A stretch of 64,000 bases of DNA from Pseudomonadota bacterium (GTDB lineage Bacteria; Pseudomonadota; Gammaproteobacteria; Burkholderiales; Ferrovaceae). Below are positions 40,919 through 49,560 of the stretch, one piece after another (the stretch's first letter is position 1; the number at the start of each line of letters is the position of its first letter). The DNA lies in the NCBI GenBank assembly GCA_021805725.1, contig JAJZEH010000041.1, positions 73,401-137,400 of the forward strand. The letters run 5' to 3'. Below the pieces are notes generated by a model. The model ran no database searches. It saw only the letters and a list, made by a program, of their open reading frames with translations, and was not told where the DNA came from. Both the position numbers and the translations under genes were made by a program.

Positions 40919-41386
40919 TTGACCCTGCCTGCTTTCACCGCAGTTCAAAACGCATTGACGGGCTACGCCCATCGCGGGGTTTTTCGCAGTATCGACGAGG
41001 GTCGTGCCATGGGGGACGCCACCCAGTTCACGATCACCTGGCAGAGCGAGCGGCCCATTCGCTGTGTGGTCGCGCCCCCCACCCTCACCCTGCGCGACTT
41101 CCTGCCCTCCGTCCCGGCGCGCTCAGAGATGTACAAGGATTTGCGCGCGCTGGTACAGCAGTTTGCGGATCCCCTGCTGCCCGAGCATCGCGGCATCGCT
41201 CCGCACCGGGCCTCGGCCCGCGTCACCAACAACAGGCAGCGCCTGTCGCTGGTCATTGAAAGCCTGGATGGTGACTATGCCTATGCCACCCGCAAGCTGA
41301 TGTTCATTGCCCACGAGGTCTGGCTAAGACTGCAGTCCGACTGGGTTCACTATCTTTGGGAAGAATTTGGAGCACCAATGGAATGA
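40919..41386 (+). CDS. Conserved-looking hypothetical protein between ThDP enzyme and cytochrome
   Basis: A 155-residue protein I do not recognise. It starts at TTG 40919, 13 bp after the ThDP-enzyme stop; an ATG at 41009 is a shorter alternative. No signal peptide or membrane helix is seen. It is mixed alpha/beta, with a tryptophan-rich C-terminal helix (EVWLRLQSDWVHYLWEEF). Its stop overlaps the cytochrome start in ATGATG, so translation is coupled. Its place between an exported enzyme and an exported cytochrome suggests a dedicated maturation or chaperone role (inference). Confidence 0.65.
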   Translation: MTLPAFTAVQNALTGYAHRGVFRSIDEGRAMGDATQFTITWQSERPIRCVVAPPTLTLRDFLPSVPARSEMYKDLRALVQQFADPLLPEHRGIAPHRASARVTNNRQRLSLVIESLDGDYAYATRKLMFIAHEVWLRLQSDWVHYLWEEFGAPME

Positions 41387-41658
41387 TGAATCTGTTCACA
41401 GGCGTCATGGGCGCCACTGCACTGGCAATGCTCTCCCTTGGAGCCGCTGCTGACGAAGCCTCGCCCTTTCCCCCCGGCGAGAACGCGGTCCTGGTAAAGA
41501 AAACCTGCACGGAATGCCATGCGGCCAATGTGGTTCTCTCAACCCAGTTCGATGAAGCGCTGGCGCGTCGGCAATACAAGCTTTTCGTGGGCGACCCCGA
41601 CTCCGAAGAGGGTCAGAAGGTCATCAGGTATTTGATCACCGTGCTGGGGGTCAAATAG
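41383..41658 (+). CDS. Small monoheme c-type cytochrome
   Basis: A 91-residue protein with a Sec signal (hydrophobic core GATALAMLSLGAAA, likely cut near residue 23) and one heme-attachment motif, CTECH. The rest is short: about 45 residues follow the heme, ending VIRYLITVLGVK like a class I cytochrome C-terminal helix. No methionine follows the heme motif, so the usual sixth ligand is missing. It is translationally coupled to the upstream unknown protein and is the likely electron acceptor of the Tat-exported ThDP enzyme (inference). Confidence 0.8.
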   Translation: MMNLFTGVMGATALAMLSLGAAADEASPFPPGENAVLVKKTCTECHAANVVLSTQFDEALARRQYKLFVGDPDSEEGQKVIRYLITVLGVK

Positions 41659-41702
41659 GCGCCTTGAGGCTGGCAATGCATCACTTTGGCCTCTGAATGG
41701 CG

Positions 41703-42086
41703 CTACCAGGGTAGGGGATGACGTGTAATGGCCACGAGCACAATGTAGAAAAACATGGCCTGTGCTGCCAGCCCTGCAAAAACCCGAACGGTTTTACTGA
41801 CGCCATTGCGCAACGCGACAACACCCAGCCCAACGTACAAGGACAGCCCAGCCACTTTGGCCGTAAGCCAGCTATCCACGAAAGGGTATTGGCGAATCGT
41901 CAAGGCAAGTGCGACTGCGCTGGCCAGCAACAGCGTATCGACGGCATGGGGCACGATCCTGACCCATCTTTGCAGCATGATTTTTGAATCATTCATGCTC
42001 CAGAAGTAGCGCAGGACGAACAGGAGGTAACTGCAAACAACAAAAGAGATGTGCAGGGTCTTGAGTGCCCAATAAGCCATTTTCAA
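41703..42086 (-). CDS. SirB2 family membrane protein
   Basis: A 127-residue protein with four hydrophobic helices matching the SirB2 family (MKMAYWALKTLHISFVVCSYLLF, then RWVRIVPHAVDTLLLASA). The family often lies near respiration or nitric-oxide genes; biochemical role unknown. A conserved histidine in LHIS and one in PHAVD could bind heme (inference). It is 42 bp downstream of nnrS on the same strand and convergent with the cytochrome gene. Confidence 0.82.
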   Translation of the reverse strand: MKMAYWALKTLHISFVVCSYLLFVLRYFWSMNDSKIMLQRWVRIVPHAVDTLLLASAVALALTIRQYPFVDSWLTAKVAGLSLYVGLGVVALRNGVSKTVRVFAGLAAQAMFFYIVLVAITRHPLPW

Positions 42087-42128
42087 TTATGGCTTTGACG
42101 AGGGCGTGCGTTAGCCACGAACACGGCC

Positions 42129-43307
42129 TCAACCCGGTCTGCCATCGAGCCTGGGACGCGTCAGTATGGGCCAGTACCGGAATGCATACAGGCCGAATGC
42201 CAAAGCCCAAAGCAGTCCGGAGACCTCAATGCTGACCATGTAGCGTACGGGAAAAAGGATACCGCCAAAGACGCGGACAACAGCCGCTACTTGTATCAGC
42301 ATGAACATCGTCAGCTCAAAATGATCGGCCACCAGCAGCCGACCCGTATGGCCTCGGGCGGTACGGGTCATCATGCCCAGCGTCAACCCGCCCATCGCGC
42401 CCACAGTCAGCGCATGCGTGGCATAGGAACTGGACGACAACGCCAGTTCGGAACAGCCACGCAACACGAGGTGGATGACAATCCACGCATAAGCTGCATG
42501 GAGTATCCATACCAGCGCCGTAGACAGGGTACGCCAGGGTTTCCATAAGGCCAACCGCGCCCCCTGTGCCAGCGCACCCATCAGCGCGATCACGCCGATT
42601 ACGGTGTGGGGAAGCTGCAGCATGTCTGCCATGAACAACAGAATGATCGAGCCGAGCGCCAGTTTTTCCAGCAGCGGATGGCGCGCCGCACCGGCACCTG
42701 GCACGCCATTGTTGGTAAACATGGGGATCACCCTCCCCCCCATGACGACCATGATGAACAACACCAGATCCAGGGCAAGTTGCAGGCTTGAATGGGGAGT
42801 GAACCCGATCAATCCCTGCGATGCCAAGTGCATTCCCAGGACGAGTACGCTCATCAGCAGCAGCAACCCCACAAAGAAATAATTGCGCACATTGCGCGAT
42901 CGCCGCAAGGGAATACCAATGGCCACAGCCACGGCGGCAGGAAAAGCGGCATTGACCAGGGTTGCCGTCATGGTGAATGACGTCAGTATCAATATCCTGC
43001 CGGCAACCCAGAGGGCTGCCAGCGCTACCAATGGCAAGCCAGTTGGCGTAGGCTGGTTCGTCCAGGCGCGTACGGCCGTCAGGAGAAAGCCTGCAATGAC
43101 CGCGGTAACAAACCCAAACAGCATTTCATGGGCATGCCATGTTGAATTCTGCAGGTACCCGGAAGGCAGATTTCCAGAGAACTGCGCCATCCACAGCAGG
43201 ACGCTGAGGGCGCTGAAAATGGCGGCCAACAGGTAAAATGGGCGAAACCCCAGATTCCACAGCGCAAAACCGGAAGCGGGCGCCGGAAGCTTTTCGGAGG
43301 GGCTCAT
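42129..43307 (-). CDS. nnrS: NnrS family heme-copper membrane protein
   Basis: A 392-residue inner-membrane protein with about 12 helices. The opening LWNLGFRPFYLLAAIFSAL and NSTWHAHEMLFGFVTAVIAGFLLTA are hallmarks of NnrS, a heme- and copper-containing protein that relieves nitrosative stress. HAHEM and further histidines (THALTVGAMGG) are candidate ligands. No denitrification genes are present. It is followed by sirB2 and is divergent from the cysteine-repeat gene. Confidence 0.92.
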   Translation of the reverse strand: MSPSEKLPAPASGFALWNLGFRPFYLLAAIFSALSVLLWMAQFSGNLPSGYLQNSTWHAHEMLFGFVTAVIAGFLLTAVRAWTNQPTPTGLPLVALAALWVAGRILILTSFTMTATLVNAAFPAAVAVAIGIPLRRSRNVRNYFFVGLLLLMSVLVLGMHLASQGLIGFTPHSSLQLALDLVLFIMVVMGGRVIPMFTNNGVPGAGAARHPLLEKLALGSIILLFMADMLQLPHTVIGVIALMGALAQGARLALWKPWRTLSTALVWILHAAYAWIVIHLVLRGCSELALSSSSYATHALTVGAMGGLTLGMMTRTARGHTGRLLVADHFELTMFMLIQVAAVVRVFGGILFPVRYMVSIEVSGLLWALAFGLYAFRYWPILTRPRLDGRPG

Positions 43308-43512
43308 GATTGCGTCTTCATGTTTTCATGATATTGCGTTTTACTCCAGGCTTGTATACCCCATTGGGCGTAGCGCCACCTGCAGCCATGAATGCTGAAA
43401 TCTGGCATCAAAAAATGAGGTGCTGAACCAAAAGTGCAATTTGCGTTAGCCTATAACAACCAAACGAGTCTCACGGTCACCTTTCAAAAACTGCGAAACG
43501 GGAGAAAGAGCC

Positions 43513-43791
43513 ATGTACACCTCCAAGGTTTCACCTTTCCATAATACAGGCGTGTCCCACGTGTCACAGGATGCAGCCAACGCCCAGGCGCTTGAGATGG
43601 ACAGAAATGGGTGCGTTGAATGTACCGACTGCGAAGACTGCCATCACTGCGTCAAATGTGTTTCATGCAAACACTGCACAGAGTGCATTAATTCAACGAA
43701 CCTGGTCTCCTGCGAGAAATGCGTCGATTGCTCGGACCTGTCATCATTGAGCTTGCAGCAGGGTCTCTTTGGCTGTCCTTCGGGCGGCTGA
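43513..43791 (+). CDS. Cysteine-repeat protein with Cys at every third residue
   Basis: A 92-residue protein with 13 cysteines. Nine fall at exactly every third position from residue 34 to 58 (pattern CxxCxxC with x mostly V, E, D, H, K and T), then 67, 70 and 73, and finally 88; all share the same register modulo three. There is no signal peptide and the first 33 residues lack cysteine. A GGGAGA ribosome site precedes the ATG. The ladder could bind many metal ions, an iron-sulfur or copper(I)-thiolate cluster, or form a stacked helix. The gene overlaps no other but lies 28 bp before a cysteine-motif permease. Not a known metallothionein to my eye. Confidence 0.8.
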   Translation: MYTSKVSPFHNTGVSHVSQDAANAQALEMDRNGCVECTDCEDCHHCVKCVSCKHCTECINSTNLVSCEKCVDCSDLSSLSLQQGLFGCPSGG

Positions 43792-43819
43792 TTCATATTC
43801 AAGTCCACGGTGTTTTCCC

Positions 43820-44869
43820 ATGAAAGTCAGACTCAATGAAAAACTCCTGTCTCCTCTTGCCGGGGTGATGATCTTGGCCCTTGTGGCCATTACCGGGTTC
43901 GCCTACGTCAAATGGGTTCCCTATTATGCAAAGGCGTTCCTCGCTCAAAGCCAACACAACATTGGAGTCTCGATTCTTTCAGGCAAGTCTGCCTCCATGC
44001 CCCCTGCTTCATGGAGCGCTGCGGTGGATTACGCATTGGCCTACACCAAGTCAATCTGGCCGGCGCTCGTTCTGGGGCTCGTCCTGGGTTCTGGCATCAA
44101 AGTGCTTCTGCCAAACCATTGGGGGAGCACCATTCTGGGCCGGCTCGGCTTCAAAAGCGTCGCCTGGGGCAGCCTTTTTGCAATTCCCTGCATGATGTGT
44201 ACCTGTTGTGCAGCGCCCGTGGCCATTGGCATGCGCCAAAGTCGCGCATCCATCGGCAGCGTGGTGTCCTGGTGGCTGTCGAATCCCTTGCTGAATCCGG
44301 CGACCTTGGCGTTCATGGGGTTTGTACTGGGATGGGGTTGGGCACTCTTCAGGATCGTGTTTGGCATGGCCATGGTACTTGGAATTGCCTATTTGGCAGA
44401 ACGCTATGCCGCACCACACGAGGCAGTGACACTCGACCAGCATACAATCCCCGATTTTGAGCCTGCAAGAACCCATTTTCTGGCCCGTTGGGTGAAAGAG
44501 TTCACGACCTTCGCAATCAGACTCGTGCCCGAGTATCTCGCTCTTGTTCTGTTGCTTGGTGCGGCCAGAGCATGGCTGTTTCCAGTCCTGGATGCGCATG
44601 ACAGCATCGGTTGGATCGTTGCGATGGCGCTTGCCGGTACGATGTTTGTCATTCCTACAGCAGGTGAAGTGCCCATTGTGCAGGCAATGTTTGCATTGGG
44701 CATGGGTGCGGGCCCTGCAGGAGCGCTCATCATGACGCTGCCTGCGGTTAGCCTGCCTTCACTTGCCATGCTCGGTCGCGTTTTCAGCCTGCGAACCCGT
44801 TTTCTGATCGCCACTGGTGTGGCACTTTCAGGTATTGTTGCAGGTCTTGCCGCAATGACGATTTTCTAA
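43820..44869 (+). CDS. Permease of the DUF318/ArsP-like family with a CxxCxCC motif
   Basis: A 349-residue inner-membrane permease with about eight to ten helices, related to the ArsP/SO_0444-type permeases (PF03773-like). In place of the usual CSCG motif it has PCMMCTCCAAP (cysteines about 124, 127, 129 and 130) at the end of a membrane helix, followed by SWWLSNPLLNPATL. A second-half repeat has PTAGEVPIVQA. The family exports thiol-reactive metals or metalloids. Pairing with the cysteine-repeat protein suggests metal handling (inference). The ATG at 43820 is used; an extension upstream overlaps the cysteine-repeat gene. Confidence 0.8.
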   Translation: MKVRLNEKLLSPLAGVMILALVAITGFAYVKWVPYYAKAFLAQSQHNIGVSILSGKSASMPPASWSAAVDYALAYTKSIWPALVLGLVLGSGIKVLLPNHWGSTILGRLGFKSVAWGSLFAIPCMMCTCCAAPVAIGMRQSRASIGSVVSWWLSNPLLNPATLAFMGFVLGWGWALFRIVFGMAMVLGIAYLAERYAAPHEAVTLDQHTIPDFEPARTHFLARWVKEFTTFAIRLVPEYLALVLLLGAARAWLFPVLDAHDSIGWIVAMALAGTMFVIPTAGEVPIVQAMFALGMGAGPAGALIMTLPAVSLPSLAMLGRVFSLRTRFLIATGVALSGIVAGLAAMTIF

Positions 44870-44906
44870 TCAGGGTATCGTATATCCATTTGTCAGGAGG
44901 TGCCTC

Positions 44907-47900
44907 TTGCTCGTGGGCAGTTACAACAGCCTGCTTGTCTTTTTCTCGCTGACAGTAGCCATACTTGCGTCGTACACCGCATTGGACATGGCCGGTCGGG
45001 TTGCGACGGCACAGGGTAGCTCTTCACGCTGGTGGCTGGCGGGTGGCGCATGTGCCATGGGAACCGGCATATGGTCAATGCACTTTGTGGGCATGTTGGC
45101 CTTCAGTTTACCCATTCCTTTGGGTTTTGATCCTGCAATCACCCTGCTTTCCTTCGTGATTGCCATTTTGTCATCTGCCTTTGCGTTGTGGGTTGTTTGC
45201 CAAAAGACGCTGCCATGGCCCCGGCTGGGCCTGGCGTCACTGGTCATGGGTCTGGGCATAGCGGGAATGCATTACACCGGAATGGCAGCCATGCAAATGG
45301 CACCTGCAATCCAGTACGATCCACCGCTCTTTGTTCTGTCCATTGTCATAGCATTCATTGCCTCTGGTGCGGCGCTGTGGATTGCCTTCAACCTGCGCCT
45401 TAACCTGCCCCAGGTTCGCTTGCGGCGAGCAGTGGCAGCCGTGATCATGGGCATCGCCATCGCCGGAATGCATTACACCGGAATGATTGCCGCACAATTT
45501 CCGCAGGGGAGTATTTGCGGGGCAGCGAATGGCGCCTTGCACACAGGATTGATTGCGCTTGCGATCATCATCATGACGCTGACGGTGATGACCCTCGCCC
45601 TGCTCGTTTCGGTGCTGGACTTCCGCCTGGAGATGCGCACAAAAGAGTTCGATGTCAACTTGCGCATTGCCGCAACGGCCTTTGATTCACAAGAAAGTTT
45701 AATGATTACAGATGCAAACGGCGTGATTTTGCGGGTCAATCAGGCATTTATGGAATCCACCGGCTACACGACCGATGAGGTGGTGGGTCAAACCCCACGG
45801 CTGTTCAAGTCCGGACTTCATGAAGATGACTTCTACCGCGCGATGTGGGAGAGCGTTTATCACAAGGGAACCTGGCAGGGCGAGGTCTGGGATAAACGCA
45901 AGAATGGCGAGATCTATCCAAAATTACTGACGATCTCCGCGGTCAAGGGGGGCGACGGCGCCATCACTCACTTCGTCAGCTCGCACATCGACATTACCGA
46001 GCGAAAGAAAATCGAGAAGGCGCTGGAAAGACACACGCAACTCTATGCCACCCTGAGCCAATGTAACAAGGCCATCGTACATTGTGCCAGCGAGGAAGCG
46101 TTATTTCAGCAGATCTGCCTTGCCGCCATACATTCCGGGGGCATGAAAATGGCATGGATCGGAATCATCGATCCGACAAGCAACAAAATCATGCCGGTGG
46201 CCCAGGCTGGGTCGGGCACGGAGTTCCTGAATGACATCGAAATTTCCACTGATGCTGAAGCGCCTACAGGACGCGGGCCGGTGGGCATTTCGCTACGTGA
46301 AAAACAACCGTTTTGGTGCCAGGACTATCAAAATGACCCCGTCACCCAGCCATGGCACGAACGTGGCTTGCAGTACGGTTGGGGCGGTTGCGCATCACTG
46401 CCCTTGTATCGCAGCAATCAAACCATCGGCGCCCTCGTGGTTTATACCAGCGAGGCCAACGCCTTTGACGAATTGGCACGCAATCTGCTGGTCGAAATGG
46501 CTTCAGAAATTGGATTCGCACTCGATGTATTCGAGCGCGAAACCCGCCGTAAACAAACCGAGACTGCACTGATCGATAACGAGATGCGGCTTCGCCTCGC
46601 TACCGAAATGTCGAATATCGCCATCTGGGAGTATGACGTTGCAACCGACCAGATGACGCGTTCCGCCAACCATGACCAGCTTTATGGCATGGCCTGGCAG
46701 AATGTCTGGCACAGCGCAACCTTCCTGAATGCAACCCACCCGGATGACCAGGAACGCGCCAGGGACACCATCCACTCGGCATTGGCCCCGGGAGGGGCTG
46801 ACTCATACGCCTTTGATTTCAGGGTGATACGGCCCGATCATAGCGTGCGCTGGCTTTGGGTCAACGGGGTCATTGCCAAGCGCGACCCCGCAGGCAGTGG
46901 ACTTTTAATTCGAGGCATTCTGTTCGACGTCACCGAGCGAGTGCATGCCAGGGAAGCGTTGAGAGAAAGCCAGAAACATCTCGATCTCGCCCTTCAGTCC
47001 GCCGGCATGGGAGTATGGAGTCTTGATCTGGGGGAAAATACACGGCATTACGAAGACCAGACCTGCCACCTTCTTGGCATTGATCCCAACACCTTCTCCG
47101 GCACATCAGAAGAATTTTTCCGGGTCGTGCACCCCGACGATATGGAGATGCTGAAAAACACGTTGGCCCGTTCCATTGCAAAGAACCTTCCTTACGATGT
47201 GGAATACCGCGTGGTCTGGCCGGACGGCAGCATCCACCATATTTCAAGCCGCGCCAGAATCGACCACGGAGACGACGACCAACCACGGAGAATCATTGGT
47301 GTCTTGTGGGACATCACCGAGCGCAAGCATGCCGAAGAGGCTTTCAGGGAAAGCCAGGTGCGCCTCGATCTTGCCATACGATCAGCCAGCATGAGCGTAT
47401 GGAGTCTGGACATTGTAACGAACATGCGCTATTTCGATGATCAGTATTGCCAGCTTCTGGGTATTGACCCGGAAACCTTTACCGGAACAGAAGGTGAGTT
47501 TTTTCGGGCCGTACATGCCGATGACCGGGAAATGGTCAAAACAAATCTGTTCCAAACCATCCTGCAAAGTGCGCCTTACGAATCGGAGTACCGCGTGGTC
47601 TGGCCGGATGGCAGCATCCATTACATTGCATCCCGTGGCAGACTGGTGTGCAATGACCAGGGACAGCCACTGCGGATCAATGGCATCGCCTTTGATGTTT
47701 CAGAGTGGAGGGAAGCCCAGAACCAGATCCATAACCTGGCTTTCTATGACCCCTTGACGGGGCTTCCCAACAGACGACTTCTCATCGATCGGCTCCAGCA
47801 CGCGGTGGCATCCAGCGAGCGAAAGGTTCGCGCAGGAGCAGTTCTGTTCATTGACCTCGATAATTTCAAAACCATTAACGACACGCTCGGCCATGCTTTG

Positions 47901-49034
47901 GGAGACCAACTCTTGAAGCAGGCCGCAGAGCGGTTGACCTCATGCGTACGGGGTGAGGATACGGTAGCGCGCATCGGCGGTGACGAGTTTGTGGTGATGC
48001 TCGAAGACTTGAGCGAAAACGAATCGGAAGCAGCCACCCAGACGGAATCCATAGCCGTTAAAATTCTTGCAAAGCTCAGCCAACCCTATCAGATTGCCTC
48101 GCATGAATACCGCAGTACCTGCAGCATCGGAATCACTCTTTTCAATGACCGCCTGCAAGGCACGGATGAATTGCTGAAGCAGTCCGATATCGCCATGTAC
48201 CAAGCCAAGAAAGCGGGTCGTAACACCCTGCGTTTTTTTGACACCCAGATGCAGAATATTGTCTCCGCCCGAGCCATTCTTGAAAACGAGTTAAGGAAAG
48301 CGCTTGAAAGGAATCAATTTCAGTTGTATTACCAAATCCAGGTGGACAGCTTCATGCAGCCCATTGGGGCCGAGGCGTTGATCCGCTGGGTGCATCCCGA
48401 ACGGGGATTGGTGTCTCCCCTGGAATTCATTCCCCTTGCGGAAGAAACGGGACTGATACTGCCCATCGGACAATGGGTGCTGGAAACAGCCTGTGCCCAG
48501 CTCAAAGCCTGGCAGCAGGATGGTCAGGCCAGCACCTTCGTTCTGGCAGTGAATGTCAGCGCCAGGGAATTCCGCCAGGCTGATTTCGTGGCGCGGGTAC
48601 AAGCCGCCATTCAGAACAACGGCGTCAACCCCAGGCTGCTCAAGCTGGAGCTTACAGAAAGCCTGTTGCTGGAAGATATTGAGGACACCGTAGCCATCAT
48701 GAACGCACTCAACGACATCGGCGTCCAGTTTTCGCTGGACGACTTTGGTACCGGCTATTCCTCCCTGCAATACCTCAAGCGTTTGCCGCTTGACCAGATC
48801 AAGATTGACCAATCGTTTGTGCGCGATCTACCCATCGACAGCGGAGACAGGGCCATCGTGCGCACCATCATTGCCATGGCGACAAGTCTGAACCTGAATG
48901 TGATTGCCGAGGGCGTGGAAACAGAGGAACAGCTACAATTCCTCCTGAACAAGGGATGCACCCATTACCAGGGCTACTTGTTTGGAAAACCCGTACCCAT
49001 CGAGCAGTTTGGCGACTTTTCGAGTCCAGGCTAG
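44907..49034 (+). CDS. MHYT-PAS-GAF-PAS-PAS-PAS-GGDEF-EAL protein
   Basis: A 1375-residue membrane-bound c-di-GMP enzyme. Seven helices at the N-terminus (about 1-245) form an MHYT sensor with MHFVGM and two MHYTGM motifs, proposed to bind copper and sense diatomic gases. Then come a PAS (255-370), a GAF (380-545), and PAS domains at about 555-680, 681-808 and 809-936. GGDEF (1024-1028) is intact with RGED as the inhibitory site; EALIRW (1156) and DDFGTGYSS are intact in the EAL domain. The TTG at 44907 has AGGAGGT 5 nt upstream and is preferred; a GTG two codons in is possible. It follows the permease by about 40 bp, so the unit may be co-transcribed. Confidence 0.92.
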   Translation: MLVGSYNSLLVFFSLTVAILASYTALDMAGRVATAQGSSSRWWLAGGACAMGTGIWSMHFVGMLAFSLPIPLGFDPAITLLSFVIAILSSAFALWVVCQKTLPWPRLGLASLVMGLGIAGMHYTGMAAMQMAPAIQYDPPLFVLSIVIAFIASGAALWIAFNLRLNLPQVRLRRAVAAVIMGIAIAGMHYTGMIAAQFPQGSICGAANGALHTGLIALAIIIMTLTVMTLALLVSVLDFRLEMRTKEFDVNLRIAATAFDSQESLMITDANGVILRVNQAFMESTGYTTDEVVGQTPRLFKSGLHEDDFYRAMWESVYHKGTWQGEVWDKRKNGEIYPKLLTISAVKGGDGAITHFVSSHIDITERKKIEKALERHTQLYATLSQCNKAIVHCASEEALFQQICLAAIHSGGMKMAWIGIIDPTSNKIMPVAQAGSGTEFLNDIEISTDAEAPTGRGPVGISLREKQPFWCQDYQNDPVTQPWHERGLQYGWGGCASLPLYRSNQTIGALVVYTSEANAFDELARNLLVEMASEIGFALDVFERETRRKQTETALIDNEMRLRLATEMSNIAIWEYDVATDQMTRSANHDQLYGMAWQNVWHSATFLNATHPDDQERARDTIHSALAPGGADSYAFDFRVIRPDHSVRWLWVNGVIAKRDPAGSGLLIRGILFDVTERVHAREALRESQKHLDLALQSAGMGVWSLDLGENTRHYEDQTCHLLGIDPNTFSGTSEEFFRVVHPDDMEMLKNTLARSIAKNLPYDVEYRVVWPDGSIHHISSRARIDHGDDDQPRRIIGVLWDITERKHAEEAFRESQVRLDLAIRSASMSVWSLDIVTNMRYFDDQYCQLLGIDPETFTGTEGEFFRAVHADDREMVKTNLFQTILQSAPYESEYRVVWPDGSIHYIASRGRLVCNDQGQPLRINGIAFDVSEWREAQNQIHNLAFYDPLTGLPNRRLLIDRLQHAVASSERKVRAGAVLFIDLDNFKTINDTLGHALGDQLLKQAAERLTSCVRGEDTVARIGGDEFVVMLEDLSENESEAATQTESIAVKILAKLSQPYQIASHEYRSTCSIGITLFNDRLQGTDELLKQSDIAMYQAKKAGRNTLRFFDTQMQNIVSARAILENELRKALERNQFQLYYQIQVDSFMQPIGAEALIRWVHPERGLVSPLEFIPLAEETGLILPIGQWVLETACAQLKAWQQDGQASTFVLAVNVSAREFRQADFVARVQAAIQNNGVNPRLLKLELTESLLLEDIEDTVAIMNALNDIGVQFSLDDFGTGYSSLQYLKRLPLDQIKIDQSFVRDLPIDSGDRAIVRTIIAMATSLNLNVIAEGVETEEQLQFLLNKGCTHYQGYLFGKPVPIEQFGDFSSPG
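46947..47714 (+). repeat. Tandem duplication of a PAS-domain unit (2 x 384 bp)
   Basis: Two consecutive 128-codon units, from 46947 and 47331, encode near-identical PAS domains. Each begins with a RESQ...LDLA segment, continues with VWSLD and LLGIDP, and ends with EYRVVWPDGSIH. The same spacing and strong identity, including at the DNA level, point to a recent in-frame duplication. Confidence 0.75.
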
Positions 49035-49067
49035 TCCTCCCCAAGCACCTTGGGAAGCAGCAGCCAT

Positions 49068-49478
49068 TTACGAGGAATTGTGCTGAACCTCACTGTCATG
49101 TCGATCTGCGGCAACTTGCACCATTGCCACGGAGCCCCGGATGACTCCCGCCGCGTCCTTCACGATTCCAAAGCTTAAATCCACGTAAAGTTTGTCGCCG
49201 TTCTTGTGAACTGATCGCGTTCGCAGCACCCTACCCGCATGGCGGGGCTGGCCTGTTGCCATGGCGTCGTAAAAGCCTTTCCAATGCGCATTTCGAAAAC
49301 GATCCGGAATGAGGATGTCCAGGCTTTTTCCCAGAACTTCGGTGGCGGCATAACCGAAAATGGCCTGAGCGCCCTGGTTCCAGAGTCGAATCAAGCCCTT
49401 GTGGTCGGCAAAAATGACGCCACCCGGAGCCTGGTCGAGGATATCTGCACAGGAAAACGCAGCTTCATTATCAAGCAA
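49068..49478 (-). CDS. Stand-alone PAS domain protein
   Basis: A 136-residue protein that is one PAS domain with little else: DILDQAPGGVIFADHKGLIRLWNQGAQAIFGYAATEVLGKSLDILIP followed by the HKNGDKLYVDLSFGIVKDAAG strand pair. Such lone PAS proteins bind a cofactor or ligand and act on partners in trans; the partner could be the c-di-GMP protein next door (inference). It is convergent with that gene. An inverted repeat lies upstream at 49510-49528. Confidence 0.82.
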   Translation of the reverse strand: MLDNEAAFSCADILDQAPGGVIFADHKGLIRLWNQGAQAIFGYAATEVLGKSLDILIPDRFRNAHWKGFYDAMATGQPRHAGRVLRTRSVHKNGDKLYVDLSFGIVKDAAGVIRGSVAMVQVAADRHDSEVQHNSS

Positions 49479-49509
49479 AGTAAGCCATCCTTGTCATTCG
49501 TGGAAATTT

Positions 49510-49528
49510 TATATCATGTTGTGATATA
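49510..49528. promoter_or_regulatory. Inverted repeat upstream of the PAS gene
   Basis: 7-bp arms TATATCA (49510-49516) and TGATATA (49522-49528) with a 5-nt spacer. It lies between the lone PAS gene (minus) and the cyclo-ligase remnant (plus). It resembles the TGATATATCA operators at 8654 and 8763 in sequence, but with a different spacing. Confidence 0.4.
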
Positions 49529-49560
49529 TTACCCAATAAGGCCAATGGCCGGAGGAAGTC

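Noticed and set aside
43308..43512. Possible FNR/NNR box between nnrS and the cysteine-repeat gene
   Set aside because: No TTGAT-N4-ATCAA-like sequence found in the gap.
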